From Maribacter sp. PR1 (GTDB lineage: Bacteria > Bacteroidota > Bacteroidia > Flavobacteriales > Flavobacteriaceae), in the NCBI RefSeq assembly GCF_028464145.1, contig NZ_JAQPCG010000013.1, positions 1 to 63,450 of the forward strand: a stretch of DNA of 63,450 nucleotides. Direction: 5' to 3'. Shown here piece by piece: positions 55,482 to 63,450 of this stretch (positions within the stretch are counted from its first letter, which is position 1; each line of letters starts with the position of its first letter). The position numbers were made by a program, and so were the translations under genes. Below the pieces are notes generated by a model that worked only from the letters and a program-made list of their open reading frames with translations, searched no databases and was not told the DNA's origin.

Positions 55482-58400
55482 TTATGATTTTATTTTTTTG
55501 GCAGGTTGTATTTGTAGTTCGCTTTTCTTCAATTGGCTGTTTAATTGTTTTACCTCCACATCGATAAACTTTTTAAACTTCGCATCCACATCCTTAAGGC
55601 GTTTATTAAAGATGGCATATACGTCCCTTTGCTGGTCCGTGGGTTTAAAATCGGCACCAAAACCGCCAATATCACTGGCCAAGGCACTCAATCGGCCATA
55701 AAGCTTCATAGGTGACCTAAAGGCATCTTCCCGGGCCCCGGTCAGATGGATATCATATAGGCTACCTGCAATGTTGGTCGCCAAGATACGCAATTCGGCC
55801 GCTTTTTTTCGATCGGCTTCCTTGCGTAATTTTGGGATGATGATGTTCAGTTCTTCCCTAATGGTCTCAATATCGTTGATCATGGTTACGGCGAGGTTCA
55901 TGGCATCCCGAAGTTCCAAGGAAAAGCTTACCTGTTCTTGGATATCCTCTAGACTTCCTTCCGTACTGGGGTCTTTCAAGACTTCCACTTCCCTAATATA
56001 TTCCTTATTGCCGATGATCAATTTTACCTTGTAGGTATCGGGCACTACTTTGGGTCCGTATTGTCCTCGCATAAGATCCAGGTCCCACGTGACCAAAGGT
56101 CGCCATCCTTCACCATTGAGTTGCACCCAGGGCCTTCCGGGAGGGGTAGTCTGGAGTTTGGGTTTAAAGGTGGGTTCGTATCTGAGGTCCCACATAACCC
56201 TATGGATGCCCGGGCCGTTTTTGCCTTTCAAGGTTCGGACCACTTCATCCTCCAGAGTCAAAATCTGCAGTTCGATTTTTTGATCTGTACTATCCTTTAA
56301 ATAGTAATTGATATCAGCTCCGTACGCAGGATTTCGGCCAGAGTTTAGACTGGGACCGTCCGTTTTGATGCTCTGTACATCTTGGAAACCAAATGTTGGC
56401 CTAAGACTAAAAAGATGTGCATCTGTACCCTTGGCGTCCATATCATATTCGCGTAAAGGGGAAATATTGTCCAGGATGTAATAGCCCCTTCCGTAAGTAC
56501 CCACCACAAGGTCATCAAACCGTTCTTGGATTTCCAGCCAATAGACCGGGGCAGGGGGTAGGTTGTTACGCAGGCGCATCCAATGTTCACCATCATCATG
56601 GCTTATATAAAGTCCGTTATCTACTCCCAAGTAGAGCATTCCTTCCCTTTTGGGGTCTTCTTTTATTACGTGGGCAAAGCTATGAACGGATTTGGGCACG
56701 GTACTGCTTATCAGTTTCCAGGTTTGCCCATAATCCTCTGTTTTGTAGACATACGGGTCAAAGTTGCCCATTTGATGTAGGTCTACCGTAATATAGACAC
56801 TACCCTTTTTGAATCGTGATGCTTCTATGTTGGCAATGGTGCCCCATTTGGGAAGGTCAGGAATATTGGAGGTTACATTGGTCCAAGTGGTTCCACCATC
56901 TTTGGTTAGCTGGACTTGCCCGTCATTGCTGCCCGTCCAAATAAGGCCCGGTTCCAATGTTGATTCCACGATACTGAACAAAACCGAACCATCAAAGGTC
57001 ATAAGGTTGTCAACGGCAATACCCCCTGAATTTTGTTGATGTGTCTTATCGTTCAAGGTCAAGTCCGGACTGATTACCTGCCAACTTTGTCCGCCGTCAT
57101 CACTTTTATGCACATATTGGCTACCCACATATACCCTATGTTTTGTATGGGGCGAAAAGGCCAAGGGAAAATTCCAATGCCAACGGTATTTCAATTTTCC
57201 CGGTTCCCAACCGTACCCGGCCTCTGGCCAAACCCGTACGTCACGGGCGTGTCCCGTTTTAACATTATAACGCTGCAGCCCCCCATCATAACAACCGGAC
57301 CAAACGATGTCATTGTCAAAGGGATCGGGCTGTGCAAAGCCACTTTCGCATCCGCCCACACCTTTCCAAAGGCCCAAGGGGATATAGCCCTGTTTGCTGT
57401 TACTTGGCCCCATATAGGAATAGCCGTCTTGCCTGTTCCCAAAAACATTATAGGGAATTTTATCATCTACGGCCACGTGGTACATCTGGGCAATGGGAAG
57501 AACAATACGCTGAAAGGTTTTGCCATGGTTCATGCTGATACTGGCACCCCCATCGTGGGCCACCATGAGTCGGTTCGCATTGGTGGGGTCCACCCAAATG
57601 TCATGGTTGTCGCCACCTGCACTGTAACCGCTTTCAATGGTCTTACCGCCATCCTTGGAGATACTGAACTTGACACTGGCAAAATAGAGCTCGTTAGGGT
57701 CTTCGGTAGATACGGCCATTCGGGTGTAGTAAGGTGCACGTTCGGCAATATCGTGGTTTCGAGTCTGTAGGGTCCAGGTTTCCCCAAAGTCTTCGGAACG
57801 ATAAAGGGAAGGACTATCGATTTCAAAAAGAGCATAAACAATATTGGGATTGGAATGCGAAATGGCGACAGCCGTTTTTCCCACGGGATGGTCTTCACCT
57901 CCGGGCAAACCGTTTTTGGACAAGGGCTCCCAAGTATCCCCACCATCCAAAGTTCTGTAAACACCTCCTCCTGGACCACCACTGTTCAAGCCCCAAGTGT
58001 TGATATGTATGGACCACATGCCTACTAGGAGTCGGTCTGGATTTTTTGGGTCCATGGCCAGTTCGGCTGCACCTGTATTCTCGTCCACAAAAAAGATCCG
58101 ATTCCAGGTCTTCCCGCCATCTGTAGTTTTATATACGCCTCGTTCCTGTTGTGGTCCGTAGGTATGTCCAAGAGCGGCTGCATACACAATGTCCGGATTG
58201 GTAGGATGCACAAGGACCCTACCGATGCGCCCTGTTTTTTCAAGTCCCATGTTTTCCCAAGTCTTTCCCCCGTCTTCGGATTTGTAGATGCCATCGCCCA
58301 TGGCATGGGCGGGTCGAATCACAAAGGTTTCACCCGTACCTACCCAGAGGATTTCCGGATTTGTTGGAGTAATGGCCAAAGAACCAATGGAAGAAACATC

Positions 58401-58643
58401 TTGATCGTCAAAAATGGGGTCCCAGCTAATACCGCCGTCGGAGGTTTTCCACAATCCGCCCGATGCCGCACCGATATAGGTGGTCATAGGGTCTCCTGGT
58501 ACCCCGGCCATGGCAATGGTACGATTGCCTTCGGGGCCAATAAATCGGAATTTTAAGTTTTTAAAAACAGAAGGTTGGGTTTGGCCGAAAGCAGTTAGGA
58601 AAGCTAAAAGTAAATATGAAGTTAAAAAAAACCGGTTTTTCAT
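55482..58643 (-). CDS. Large exported BNR/Asp-box beta-propeller protein
   Basis: A 1053-residue exported protein with a signal peptide (MKNRFFLTSYLLLAFLTAFGQ) and many Asp-box turns (WKTSDGGISW, SEDGGKTW, TTDGGKTW, SEDFGETW, SDDGGQSW, TKDGGTTW, TEDYGQTW), which form sortilin-like propellers, followed by an Ig/FlgD-like C-terminal domain (about 790-910) and a helical tail. It is a longer relative of the protein at 46943. ATG 58643 was chosen over an in-frame start 69 bases upstream that lacks a signal peptide. It lies 21 bases from the M28/PA gene downstream, so a propeller and a peptidase are made together. Confidence 0.88.
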   Translation of the reverse strand: MKNRFFLTSYLLLAFLTAFGQTQPSVFKNLKFRFIGPEGNRTIAMAGVPGDPMTTYIGAASGGLWKTSDGGISWDPIFDDQDVSSIGSLAITPTNPEILWVGTGETFVIRPAHAMGDGIYKSEDGGKTWENMGLEKTGRIGRVLVHPTNPDIVYAAALGHTYGPQQERGVYKTTDGGKTWNRIFFVDENTGAAELAMDPKNPDRLLVGMWSIHINTWGLNSGGPGGGVYRTLDGGDTWEPLSKNGLPGGEDHPVGKTAVAISHSNPNIVYALFEIDSPSLYRSEDFGETWTLQTRNHDIAERAPYYTRMAVSTEDPNELYFASVKFSISKDGGKTIESGYSAGGDNHDIWVDPTNANRLMVAHDGGASISMNHGKTFQRIVLPIAQMYHVAVDDKIPYNVFGNRQDGYSYMGPSNSKQGYIPLGLWKGVGGCESGFAQPDPFDNDIVWSGCYDGGLQRYNVKTGHARDVRVWPEAGYGWEPGKLKYRWHWNFPLAFSPHTKHRVYVGSQYVHKSDDGGQSWQVISPDLTLNDKTHQQNSGGIAVDNLMTFDGSVLFSIVESTLEPGLIWTGSNDGQVQLTKDGGTTWTNVTSNIPDLPKWGTIANIEASRFKKGSVYITVDLHQMGNFDPYVYKTEDYGQTWKLISSTVPKSVHSFAHVIKEDPKREGMLYLGVDNGLYISHDDGEHWMRLRNNLPPAPVYWLEIQERFDDLVVGTYGRGYYILDNISPLREYDMDAKGTDAHLFSLRPTFGFQDVQSIKTDGPSLNSGRNPAYGADINYYLKDSTDQKIELQILTLEDEVVRTLKGKNGPGIHRVMWDLRYEPTFKPKLQTTPPGRPWVQLNGEGWRPLVTWDLDLMRGQYGPKVVPDTYKVKLIIGNKEYIREVEVLKDPSTEGSLEDIQEQVSFSLELRDAMNLAVTMINDIETIREELNIIIPKLRKEADRKKAAELRILATNIAGSLYDIHLTGAREDAFRSPMKLYGRLSALASDIGGFGADFKPTDQQRDVYAIFNKRLKDVDAKFKKFIDVEVKQLNSQLKKSELQIQPAKKIKS

Positions 58644-58795
58644 GGCAATAGGTTTGTTGGTAATCGGTACGCACAAGTTAGCCATTTGTTCCTTAAAATA
58701 CCTTTTAACCAAGTATGTAATTTCGGCAAATATGTGCCGTAATCTTTACAAGAACCATGGCTATTGTTTAATTTTATGTCAAAATCATAATTTAC

Positions 58796-60088
58796 ATGAA
58801 ATACGAACAGATACCGAATTCCCTTTTTATAAAGAACCGTCAAAAATTTATGGACCGAATGCGTCCTATAAGTATTGCGGTATTCAACTCCAATGACATT
58901 TATCCTATTGGGGCCGATAGTGTTCTGCCCTTTGAGCAACATCGGGATATTTTTTATTTAAGTGGGGCCGATCAAGAGGAAACTATTTTGTTATTGTTTC
59001 CTGATGCCATAGACAAAAAACACCGGGAAATCCTGTTCGTTCGTGAAACCAACGACCACATTGCCGTTTGGGAAGGTGCAAAATTGACTAAGGAAAAGGC
59101 AACGGAAGTTTCCGGCATACAGACCATTTATTGGTTAAAGGAATTCAATAAAATATTCTTTGATTTGATGACGGAGGCCGATACCATTTATTTCAATACG
59201 AATGAGCATTATCGGCAGGCCGTGGAGACCCAAACCCGCGAGGATCGCTTCATCCAAAAGTGTAAACAGGAATACCCCGCCCATCAAATGGCAAAGAGCA
59301 ACCCGATACTTCAGGAAATCCGTGGGATTAAGGAACCGGAGGAACTGGAGTTGATGCAAATGGCCTGTAACATTACCGAGAAAGGTTTCCGTAGGTTATT
59401 GGGCTTTGTAAAGCCCGGCGTTATGGAGTATGAAGTGGAGGCTGAGCTATTGCACGAATTTATACGGAACCGTTCCAAGGGATTTGCCTATCCGCCCATC
59501 ATCGCCTCGGGCAATAATGCCAATGTACTGCACTATTTAGAAAACAATAAGCCCTGTAAGGAAGGTGATATGCTTCTAATGGATGTGGCCGCGGAGTATG
59601 CCAACTATTCCAGCGACCTTACCCGGACCATTCCTGTGAACGGGCGATTCACCAAAAGACAAAAAGAAGTCTATAACGCCGTATTGCGAGTGAAGGACGA
59701 AGCCACCAAATTGTTGGTTCCGGGAACACTGTGGGCCGAATATCATAAGGAATGTGGTAAGCTCATGACCTCGGAGTTATTGGGGGTCGGACTGTTGGAC
59801 AAGGCCGATGTTCAAAATGAAGATCCGGAGTGGCCAGCATACAAAAAATACTTTATGCATGGAACCAGCCATCATATTGGGTTGAACACCCATGACTATG
59901 GTGCGTTAAAAACACCGATGAAAGCCAATATGGTCTTTACGGTAGAGCCGGGGATTTACATTCCTGCGGAAAATATGGGTATCCGGTTGGAAGACGATGT
60001 GGTCATCCAAGAAAAGGGAGCCCCTTTTAATCTGATGCGTAATATTCCCATTGAGATAGAGGAAATAGAGGAATTAATGAATCAGTAG
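58796..60088 (+). CDS. pepP: Xaa-Pro aminopeptidase (aminopeptidase P, M24B)
   Basis: A 430-residue metallopeptidase that removes an N-terminal residue before proline. The N-terminal aminopeptidase P domain (about 1-150) is followed by the pita-bread domain with metal ligands in LLMDVAAEYANYSSDLTRT (two Asp), HGTSHHIGLNTHD (His), VEPGIY (Glu) and GIRLEDDV (Glu). No signal peptide, so cytoplasmic. xth follows 33 bases downstream. Confidence 0.94.
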   Translation: MKYEQIPNSLFIKNRQKFMDRMRPISIAVFNSNDIYPIGADSVLPFEQHRDIFYLSGADQEETILLLFPDAIDKKHREILFVRETNDHIAVWEGAKLTKEKATEVSGIQTIYWLKEFNKIFFDLMTEADTIYFNTNEHYRQAVETQTREDRFIQKCKQEYPAHQMAKSNPILQEIRGIKEPEELELMQMACNITEKGFRRLLGFVKPGVMEYEVEAELLHEFIRNRSKGFAYPPIIASGNNANVLHYLENNKPCKEGDMLLMDVAAEYANYSSDLTRTIPVNGRFTKRQKEVYNAVLRVKDEATKLLVPGTLWAEYHKECGKLMTSELLGVGLLDKADVQNEDPEWPAYKKYFMHGTSHHIGLNTHDYGALKTPMKANMVFTVEPGIYIPAENMGIRLEDDVVIQEKGAPFNLMRNIPIEIEEIEELMNQ

Positions 60089-60121
60089 TTTTAACTAGGC
60101 AATAAAATTAAAAAGGGAAAA

Positions 60122-60892
60122 ATGAAATTAGTATCATGGAACGTCAATGGAATAAGGGCTTCTGTTAAAAAAGGCTTTGAAGAAGTTGTGTCCAGTTTTG
60201 ATGCTGACGTTTTCTGCGTACAGGAGACCAAGGCTCAGGATGATCAAGTTGCGGAGGCATTAAAGGGAATATCCGATTATGAACTGTTCAGTAATAGTGC
60301 AGAGAAAAAAGGGTATTCGGGAACAGGAATATTATCGAAGACGAAACCCATTTCTTTTGGTAGCGATATGGGTATAGAGGATCATGATATGGAGGGTAGA
60401 ATATCCTATGCGGAATATGATGAATTTTATCTGGTCAATGTCTATGTGCCCAATAGCGGAAACGGGTTGAAACGTTTGGACTATCGCTCCGGATGGGACA
60501 AGGATTTTACGGACTTTCTATTGAACCTCTCCAAAAAGAAACCGCTGATCATTACGGGCGATTTTAATGTGGCCCATACCGAAAACGATTTGGCCAACCC
60601 AAAATCCAACTACAATAAGACCTCCGGATTTACACAGGTGGAAATCGATGGTTTTGAGCATATGTTGTCCACGTTACATGTAAAGGACAGTTTTAGAACC
60701 TTGCACCCCGAGACTTTTGATAAATATACCTTTTGGAGTATGCGGGGTGGGGCCCGAAGCAGAAACGTAGGTTGGCGTATCGACTATTTTTTGGTAAGCG
60801 AATCGCTGTGGCCCAAAGTGAAGTCGGCTAAAATTCATGATCAAGTCATGGGCAGCGACCATTGTCCCATCAGTTTGGAAATAGATATATGA
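60122..60892 (+). CDS. xth: Exodeoxyribonuclease III
   Basis: A 256-residue AP endonuclease / 3'-5' exonuclease of base-excision repair. Catalytic residues lie in SWNVNGIRA, CVQETKAQD (Glu), SGNGLKRLDYR, ITGDFNVAH (Asp, Asn), WRIDYFLVS and GSDHCPI (Asp, His). Length is normal. It overlaps the next small gene by 4 bases (ATGA). Confidence 0.96.
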   Translation: MKLVSWNVNGIRASVKKGFEEVVSSFDADVFCVQETKAQDDQVAEALKGISDYELFSNSAEKKGYSGTGILSKTKPISFGSDMGIEDHDMEGRISYAEYDEFYLVNVYVPNSGNGLKRLDYRSGWDKDFTDFLLNLSKKKPLIITGDFNVAHTENDLANPKSNYNKTSGFTQVEIDGFEHMLSTLHVKDSFRTLHPETFDKYTFWSMRGGARSRNVGWRIDYFLVSESLWPKVKSAKIHDQVMGSDHCPISLEIDI

Positions 60893-61071
60893 TTATGGGC
60901 GTATTTATGGTTTTACAGGATGTTTCGGATATCGAAAAGAAAATCGAGGAAGCTCCGGATAGTGCCTATGAAATAGGAGTTGCCATTGGCACCTATCTAC
61001 CTTTTTTGGTATTGATTTTAGTGGCGTATTTGTTTTATTCCTATTCTAAAAAGCGGAGGGGTTCTGAGTAG
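60889..61071 (+). CDS. Small single-helix membrane protein
   Basis: A 60-residue protein starting in an ATGA overlap with the xth stop. An acidic N-terminal part (DVSDIEKKIEEAPDSAYE) precedes one membrane helix (about 33-53, IGTYLPFLVLILVAYLFYSY) and a basic end SKKRRGSE. No family is recognised. The tight overlap with xth and normal-looking codon use suggest a real, translationally coupled gene. A start at ATG 60895 is also possible. Confidence 0.6.
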   Translation: MIMGVFMVLQDVSDIEKKIEEAPDSAYEIGVAIGTYLPFLVLILVAYLFYSYSKKRRGSE

Positions 61072-61159
61072 GACTTTTATAGTTGAATCCACTGTAATTG
61101 CGCTTACACGTTGTTCTAAGCATTTTTATTTAGTCAATTGTAATTTCTTCAGAATTTAC

Positions 61160-61190
61160 TTGTATCTAAAGTTATATATATCTAACTTTA
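61160..61190 (+). promoter_or_regulatory. Promoter and candidate operator for the 4-TM/XRE pair
   Basis: TTG (61160-61162), 20 bases, then TAACTTTA (61183-61190, seven of eight positions of the -7 consensus). Exactly over it lies a perfect inverted repeat: TAAAGTTA (61167-61174), eight bases, TAACTTTA (61183-61190). A repressor bound here would cover the -7 region, so the XRE protein of the same operon probably regulates itself (inference). Confidence 0.6.
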
Positions 61191-61213
61191 TGTTAGAAAT
61201 AAATAACATAACT

Positions 61214-61639
61214 ATGAAAGCAAAAAATTTAGCGATAGTAAAGTTTACTGTTGCGGCCCTTATTTTGGGTTTAATGGGTTATTGGATATTCAAAACAACC
61301 AAGCCATTTAATGAATTCGCTTACGGAACTATTGGAGTCATGTTGGTTATAGTCGGATTTGTAATCTATTCTGGTATTCAGGCACTTAATGATGCAAAAT
61401 CAGGTTTAAAGTCTGAAGACGAGCTCTCAAAAAAGATAAATCAAAAGGCTGCTTCGATGGCCTTTAGGATTTCCATTTATATGTGGCTAGTTGGTTTGTT
61501 TACCCTAGATATATTTTCTGTTGATTCGGTAAACAAAGCCAAATTGGTAATAGTGATTGGCATGGCCGGGATGACCCTCATTTTTCTTTTTATTCGGTTG
61601 TACCTTTCAAGAGTAGGCATAGATGACAACAAGAATTAA
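61214..61639 (+). CDS. Four-helix membrane protein paired with an XRE regulator
   Basis: A 141-residue protein from ATG 61214 with four hydrophobic helices: about 6-27, 33-55, 82-98 and 105-128; the loop between helices 2 and 3 is charged and could face the cytoplasm. Longer in-frame starts (61160, 61190) fall in the promoter/operator, so 61214 is preferred. I do not recognise a precise family; membrane proteins of this size adjacent to a short XRE gene are widespread. The XRE gene overlaps the 3' end by 17 bases. Confidence 0.7.
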   Translation: MKAKNLAIVKFTVAALILGLMGYWIFKTTKPFNEFAYGTIGVMLVIVGFVIYSGIQALNDAKSGLKSEDELSKKINQKAASMAFRISIYMWLVGLFTLDIFSVDSVNKAKLVIVIGMAGMTLIFLFIRLYLSRVGIDDNKN

Positions 61640-61814
61640 GGAACTCCGTGCCAAGGATAATTTGACCCAGATTGAACTGGCTAAAAAAGTTGGGGTACGA
61701 AGAGAAACTATTGTTTTTCTTGAGAAAGGAAAATATAATCCTTCCCTCCAATTAGCATATGATATTTCAAAAGTATTCAAGTTGAGAATTGAAGAGGTTT
61801 TCATTATGGAATAA
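61623..61814 (+). CDS. XRE-family helix-turn-helix regulator
   Basis: A 63-residue protein that is essentially one HTH_3 domain: [31 protein letters not shown] is the helix-turn-helix (residues about 8-38), followed by [21 protein letters not shown]. The size matches the YgzD/Yozg-like solo HTH proteins that are encoded next to a small membrane protein. It overlaps the membrane gene by 17 bases, so both are made together; the palindrome at 61167-61190 is the probable binding site. Confidence 0.9.
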   Translation: MTTRIKELRAKDNLTQIELAKKVGVRRETIVFLEKGKYNPSLQLAYDISKVFKLRIEEVFIME

Positions 61815-61853
61815 TTAGAGGACAAAACCAGGAGTATAAATGTTCGTTAAGAC

Positions 61854-63140
61854 ACATAGTTTACAAAGTTAAAGTCACATGCTTTACACTAGATTCTGAC
61901 TTAGCCTAATTGATACTTGTTTGTCTCTTATGTTCTTTTCGTTAAAGTAACCTAAAAATACGTCTCTATAAAATACTCTCCAAATTCCGTTTCCTTGATC
62001 TTCTGCACCGACGTATTTTCCTTTAAGTGCTGCAGTTAGATACACCCAGTAATACGACTTCCAGCGCATGGATCCATTTTGGCATACTTTCATAACTTTC
62101 ATGCTTGATGTGTAGTCATATTTCGGAATTTTTTCAGGGTATGGTCTATTGGAAAAATCATGGCAATCCGCAGGTGTTTTCATCTCCAAAGATTCATGGG
62201 GCCTAATGTGATTATATTCTTTAACAAAGGCGTTCAGACGCCTTTGTTGCGCTTTCATGTCATAGGCCGAGGGTTTGGCACAAGCTGCCTTCAGGTCACG
62301 GTGCATGCGTTCGTGTCTTCCGTTTTGTTCTGGATGTGCCGGGTCTGAAAATACAGGCATGACTCCGAGTTCGATAAACCAGTAGGAGAGTTGTGTAAAA
62401 CGTTGTATGGCACGAACGGAACCAAAGGGGCTACCATTGTCGGTGTGCATTTGTTTTGGGATACCGTATTTTCTGAAAACCTTTGTGAACTCTGCCTTAG
62501 CGGACTTTAGATTTTCATGGTAATGCCCCTTTGCGGTGAACAAGAAACGACTTTTGGAGTCTGCAATGGTAAGTGGGTGACAATAGATTTTATTGCCCAT
62601 CAGAAACTTTCCTTTATAGTCCGCACTCCAAACCTCATTGCACTCTTGTGGGTCGAACACAGGGAATACAGGTTTGACCCTCTTACACCTTTTCTGAGGT
62701 TTGACCAGGCCATGTCTAGAAAGAATATTGTGAACAGTGACGACACTTGGAATGTCTTTTCCATCACAAACGTTAAACAACAGTTTCCTGATTTTTTTAG
62801 CTCCCCAGAGCGAATGTTTTTCCTTTAGTTCAAGGATATTTTTTACGACGATTTCAGCTGTTCTGTTCGGGTGATTGTTTGGAGATCTGTTCCTTTCCCT
62901 AAGACCTTCGATACCCTATTTTTCGTATCGGGTTATCATTTTGTAAGCCGTTGGCCTTGAGATTTCAAAGACTCGGCAAAGTTCTGTGACGGTGTACTTT
63001 TGTGTCAGCCACTCGCAGATGAATTCTACTTTTTGTTCCATAGTTGTTGTTACTTTCCAAGGCATGATAAATTGTTTTTATCAAACAATTTATACATCTC
63101 AAAAGTGTAAACTATGTCCCTTTAACTTTGTAAAGGATGT
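61854..63140 (-). mobile_element. Degenerate IS481-type insertion sequence
   Basis: The transposase gene is flanked by imperfect 37-bp inverted repeats at 61854-61890 and 63104-63140. They match in 31 of 37 positions (counting by eye) and each contains two TTTACA-type motifs, the likely transposase-binding sites. The exact tips and any target-site duplication could not be fixed. The left end lies about 40 bases after the XRE gene, which is intact. The element carries a broken transposase, so it is probably immobile unless supplied in trans. Confidence 0.75.
61884..63066 (-). pseudogene. IS481 family transposase with a premature amber codon
   Basis: Translating the minus strand from ATG 63066 gives MPWKVTTTMEQKVEF and an HTH with ISRPTAYKMITRYEK, then TAG at 62916-62918, then GIEGLRERNRSPNN in the same frame and on through the catalytic core. 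The DDE residues are intact: WSADYKG, HTDNGSPF and PEQNGRHERMHR. Reading across the stop gives a normal-sized IS481-type transposase of about 394 residues. The single nonsense change, rather than a frameshift, points to a recent loss of function, or to a stop that is read through. The last codons lie inside the left inverted repeat. Confidence 0.85.
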
Positions 63141-63404
63141 CCGTTTATCGTACCAATAGTTGCCTAACGGTTCGGCTAAGCGTAGTGTTGTTGGTAAGGA
63201 AACTTTTCGTTTCCGTCTGCGCACTAAGCTAAAGCTTTTTGTTTTGCTTTTTCTTTTTTTCTGTCCAAAGCGAAATCCCAAAGATTTCGCGACATTATAA
63301 ATATACACAGACCATAGCGTTTAAAACCTAAGCCCGTATTGTTTATAGCATCGATGAAAAAGCAGTAAGTCGAGTATCTTTAAAATGAACTAAAAATTAA
63401 AGAT
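63141..63404. other. Spacer between two insertion sequences with an attC/repeat-like segment
   Basis: This 264-base stretch has no gene. It holds a TTGCCTAACGG...CGGCTAAGCG segment near 63160-63185 that reads like part of a dispersed repeat or an imperfect inverted recombination site (GCCTAAC next to GGCTAAG), a pyrimidine-rich run near 63235-63265, and AT-rich DNA leading to the IS110 gene. TATCTTTA near 63375 is a possible -7 box. Confidence 0.35.
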
Positions 63405-63450
63405 ATGATTACCCAAATTACTGCTGTACCGAAGTTATACATTGGTATCG
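63405..63450 (+). CDS. IS110 family transposase, 5' end only
   Basis: The window ends after 15 codons of an ORF reading MITQITAVPKLYIGI. The KLYIGI(D) start is the usual first strand of IS110 transposases, whose DEDD catalytic domain begins with this Asp. The call rests on very little sequence. IS110 elements have no inverted repeats, so the preceding spacer may be its left end. Confidence 0.55.
   Translation, partial: MITQITAVPKLYIGI

Noticed and set aside
57033..57770. 245-residue open frame on the plus strand inside the large BNR gene
   Set aside because: It is antisense to a well supported Asp-box protein with many intact motifs; its product shows no domain, and long antisense frames are common in GC-richer repeat genes.
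63099..63308. 69-residue minus-strand frame at the right end of the IS481 element
   Set aside because: Low-complexity Lys/Arg/Ser composition and overlap with the inverted repeat and spacer; not supported.

Overview
The window is a stretch of chromosome from a member of the Bacteroidota, most likely a (probably marine) flavobacterium. The evidence is gene content and signals: a type B C-terminal sorting domain of the type IX secretion system (T9SS), the T9SS/gliding lipoproteins SprE (PorW) and GldH, a B-type SdhCAB succinate dehydrogenase, an ATP synthase cluster without atpD and atpC, AT-rich spacers, very few Shine-Dalgarno sites, and many copies of the Bacteroidota -7 element TAnnTTTG, some with a TTG 17-20 bases upstream. 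No rRNA, tRNA or CRISPR array was recognised.

Layout. 0-2.5 kb: the tail of a secreted T9SS cargo protein and an ABC exporter pair. 2.7-12 kb: sprE, a bactofilin, atpZ, a small membrane protein, then atpBEFHAG; the 3' end of atpG carries a striking 48-bp tandem repeat. 12-18.2 kb: a Tet-like MFS pump, a lipid-linked sugar flippase, dut, and a TPR / DUF4292 lipoprotein / EnvC-like envelope set. 18.4-24 kb: an aldo/keto reductase, an acyl-CoA thioesterase, an HU-SPOR membrane protein, dprA, trpS and an acyltransferase. 24-27.6 kb (minus): a lipoprotein, an ECF sigma factor, an anti-sigma-like/outer-membrane-barrel fusion, and recA. 27.6-34.6 kb: a candidate non-coding RNA, trhO, ricT, gldH, a class A penicillin-binding protein and a two-subunit CoA-transferase. 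34.6-41.5 kb: a microprotein gene with its own promoter and terminator, a small lipoprotein, an S9 peptidase, a GNAT enzyme, a serine hydrolase, a methionine-type aminotransferase and a DJ-1/PfpI protein. 41.6-45.7 kb (minus): an orphan vsr endonuclease and sdhCAB. 46-58.6 kb (mostly minus): two small proteins, two large BNR-repeat propeller proteins, two M28 peptidases and a sulfatase, with a divergent cyclophilin; this looks like a secreted/periplasmic set acting on peptides and sulfated substrates. 58.8-61.8 kb: aminopeptidase P, exonuclease III, a one-helix membrane protein, and a small 4-TM/XRE regulator pair with a visible operator. 61.8-63.45 kb: a degenerate IS481-type element and the first codons of an IS110-type transposase.

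Functionally this is mostly core genome (energy conversion by SDH and ATP synthase, DNA repair and uptake, gliding/T9SS, cell wall synthesis), with an accessory peptidase/sulfatase block and mobile DNA at the right edge. The signals I would look at first are the recoded 48-bp repeat that restores the AtpG C-terminus in every copy, the 34-residue microprotein, the orphan terminator with an extended hairpin between recA and trhO, the operator-controlled XRE/4-TM pair, and the sigma factor paired with an inner-membrane/outer-membrane fusion protein.
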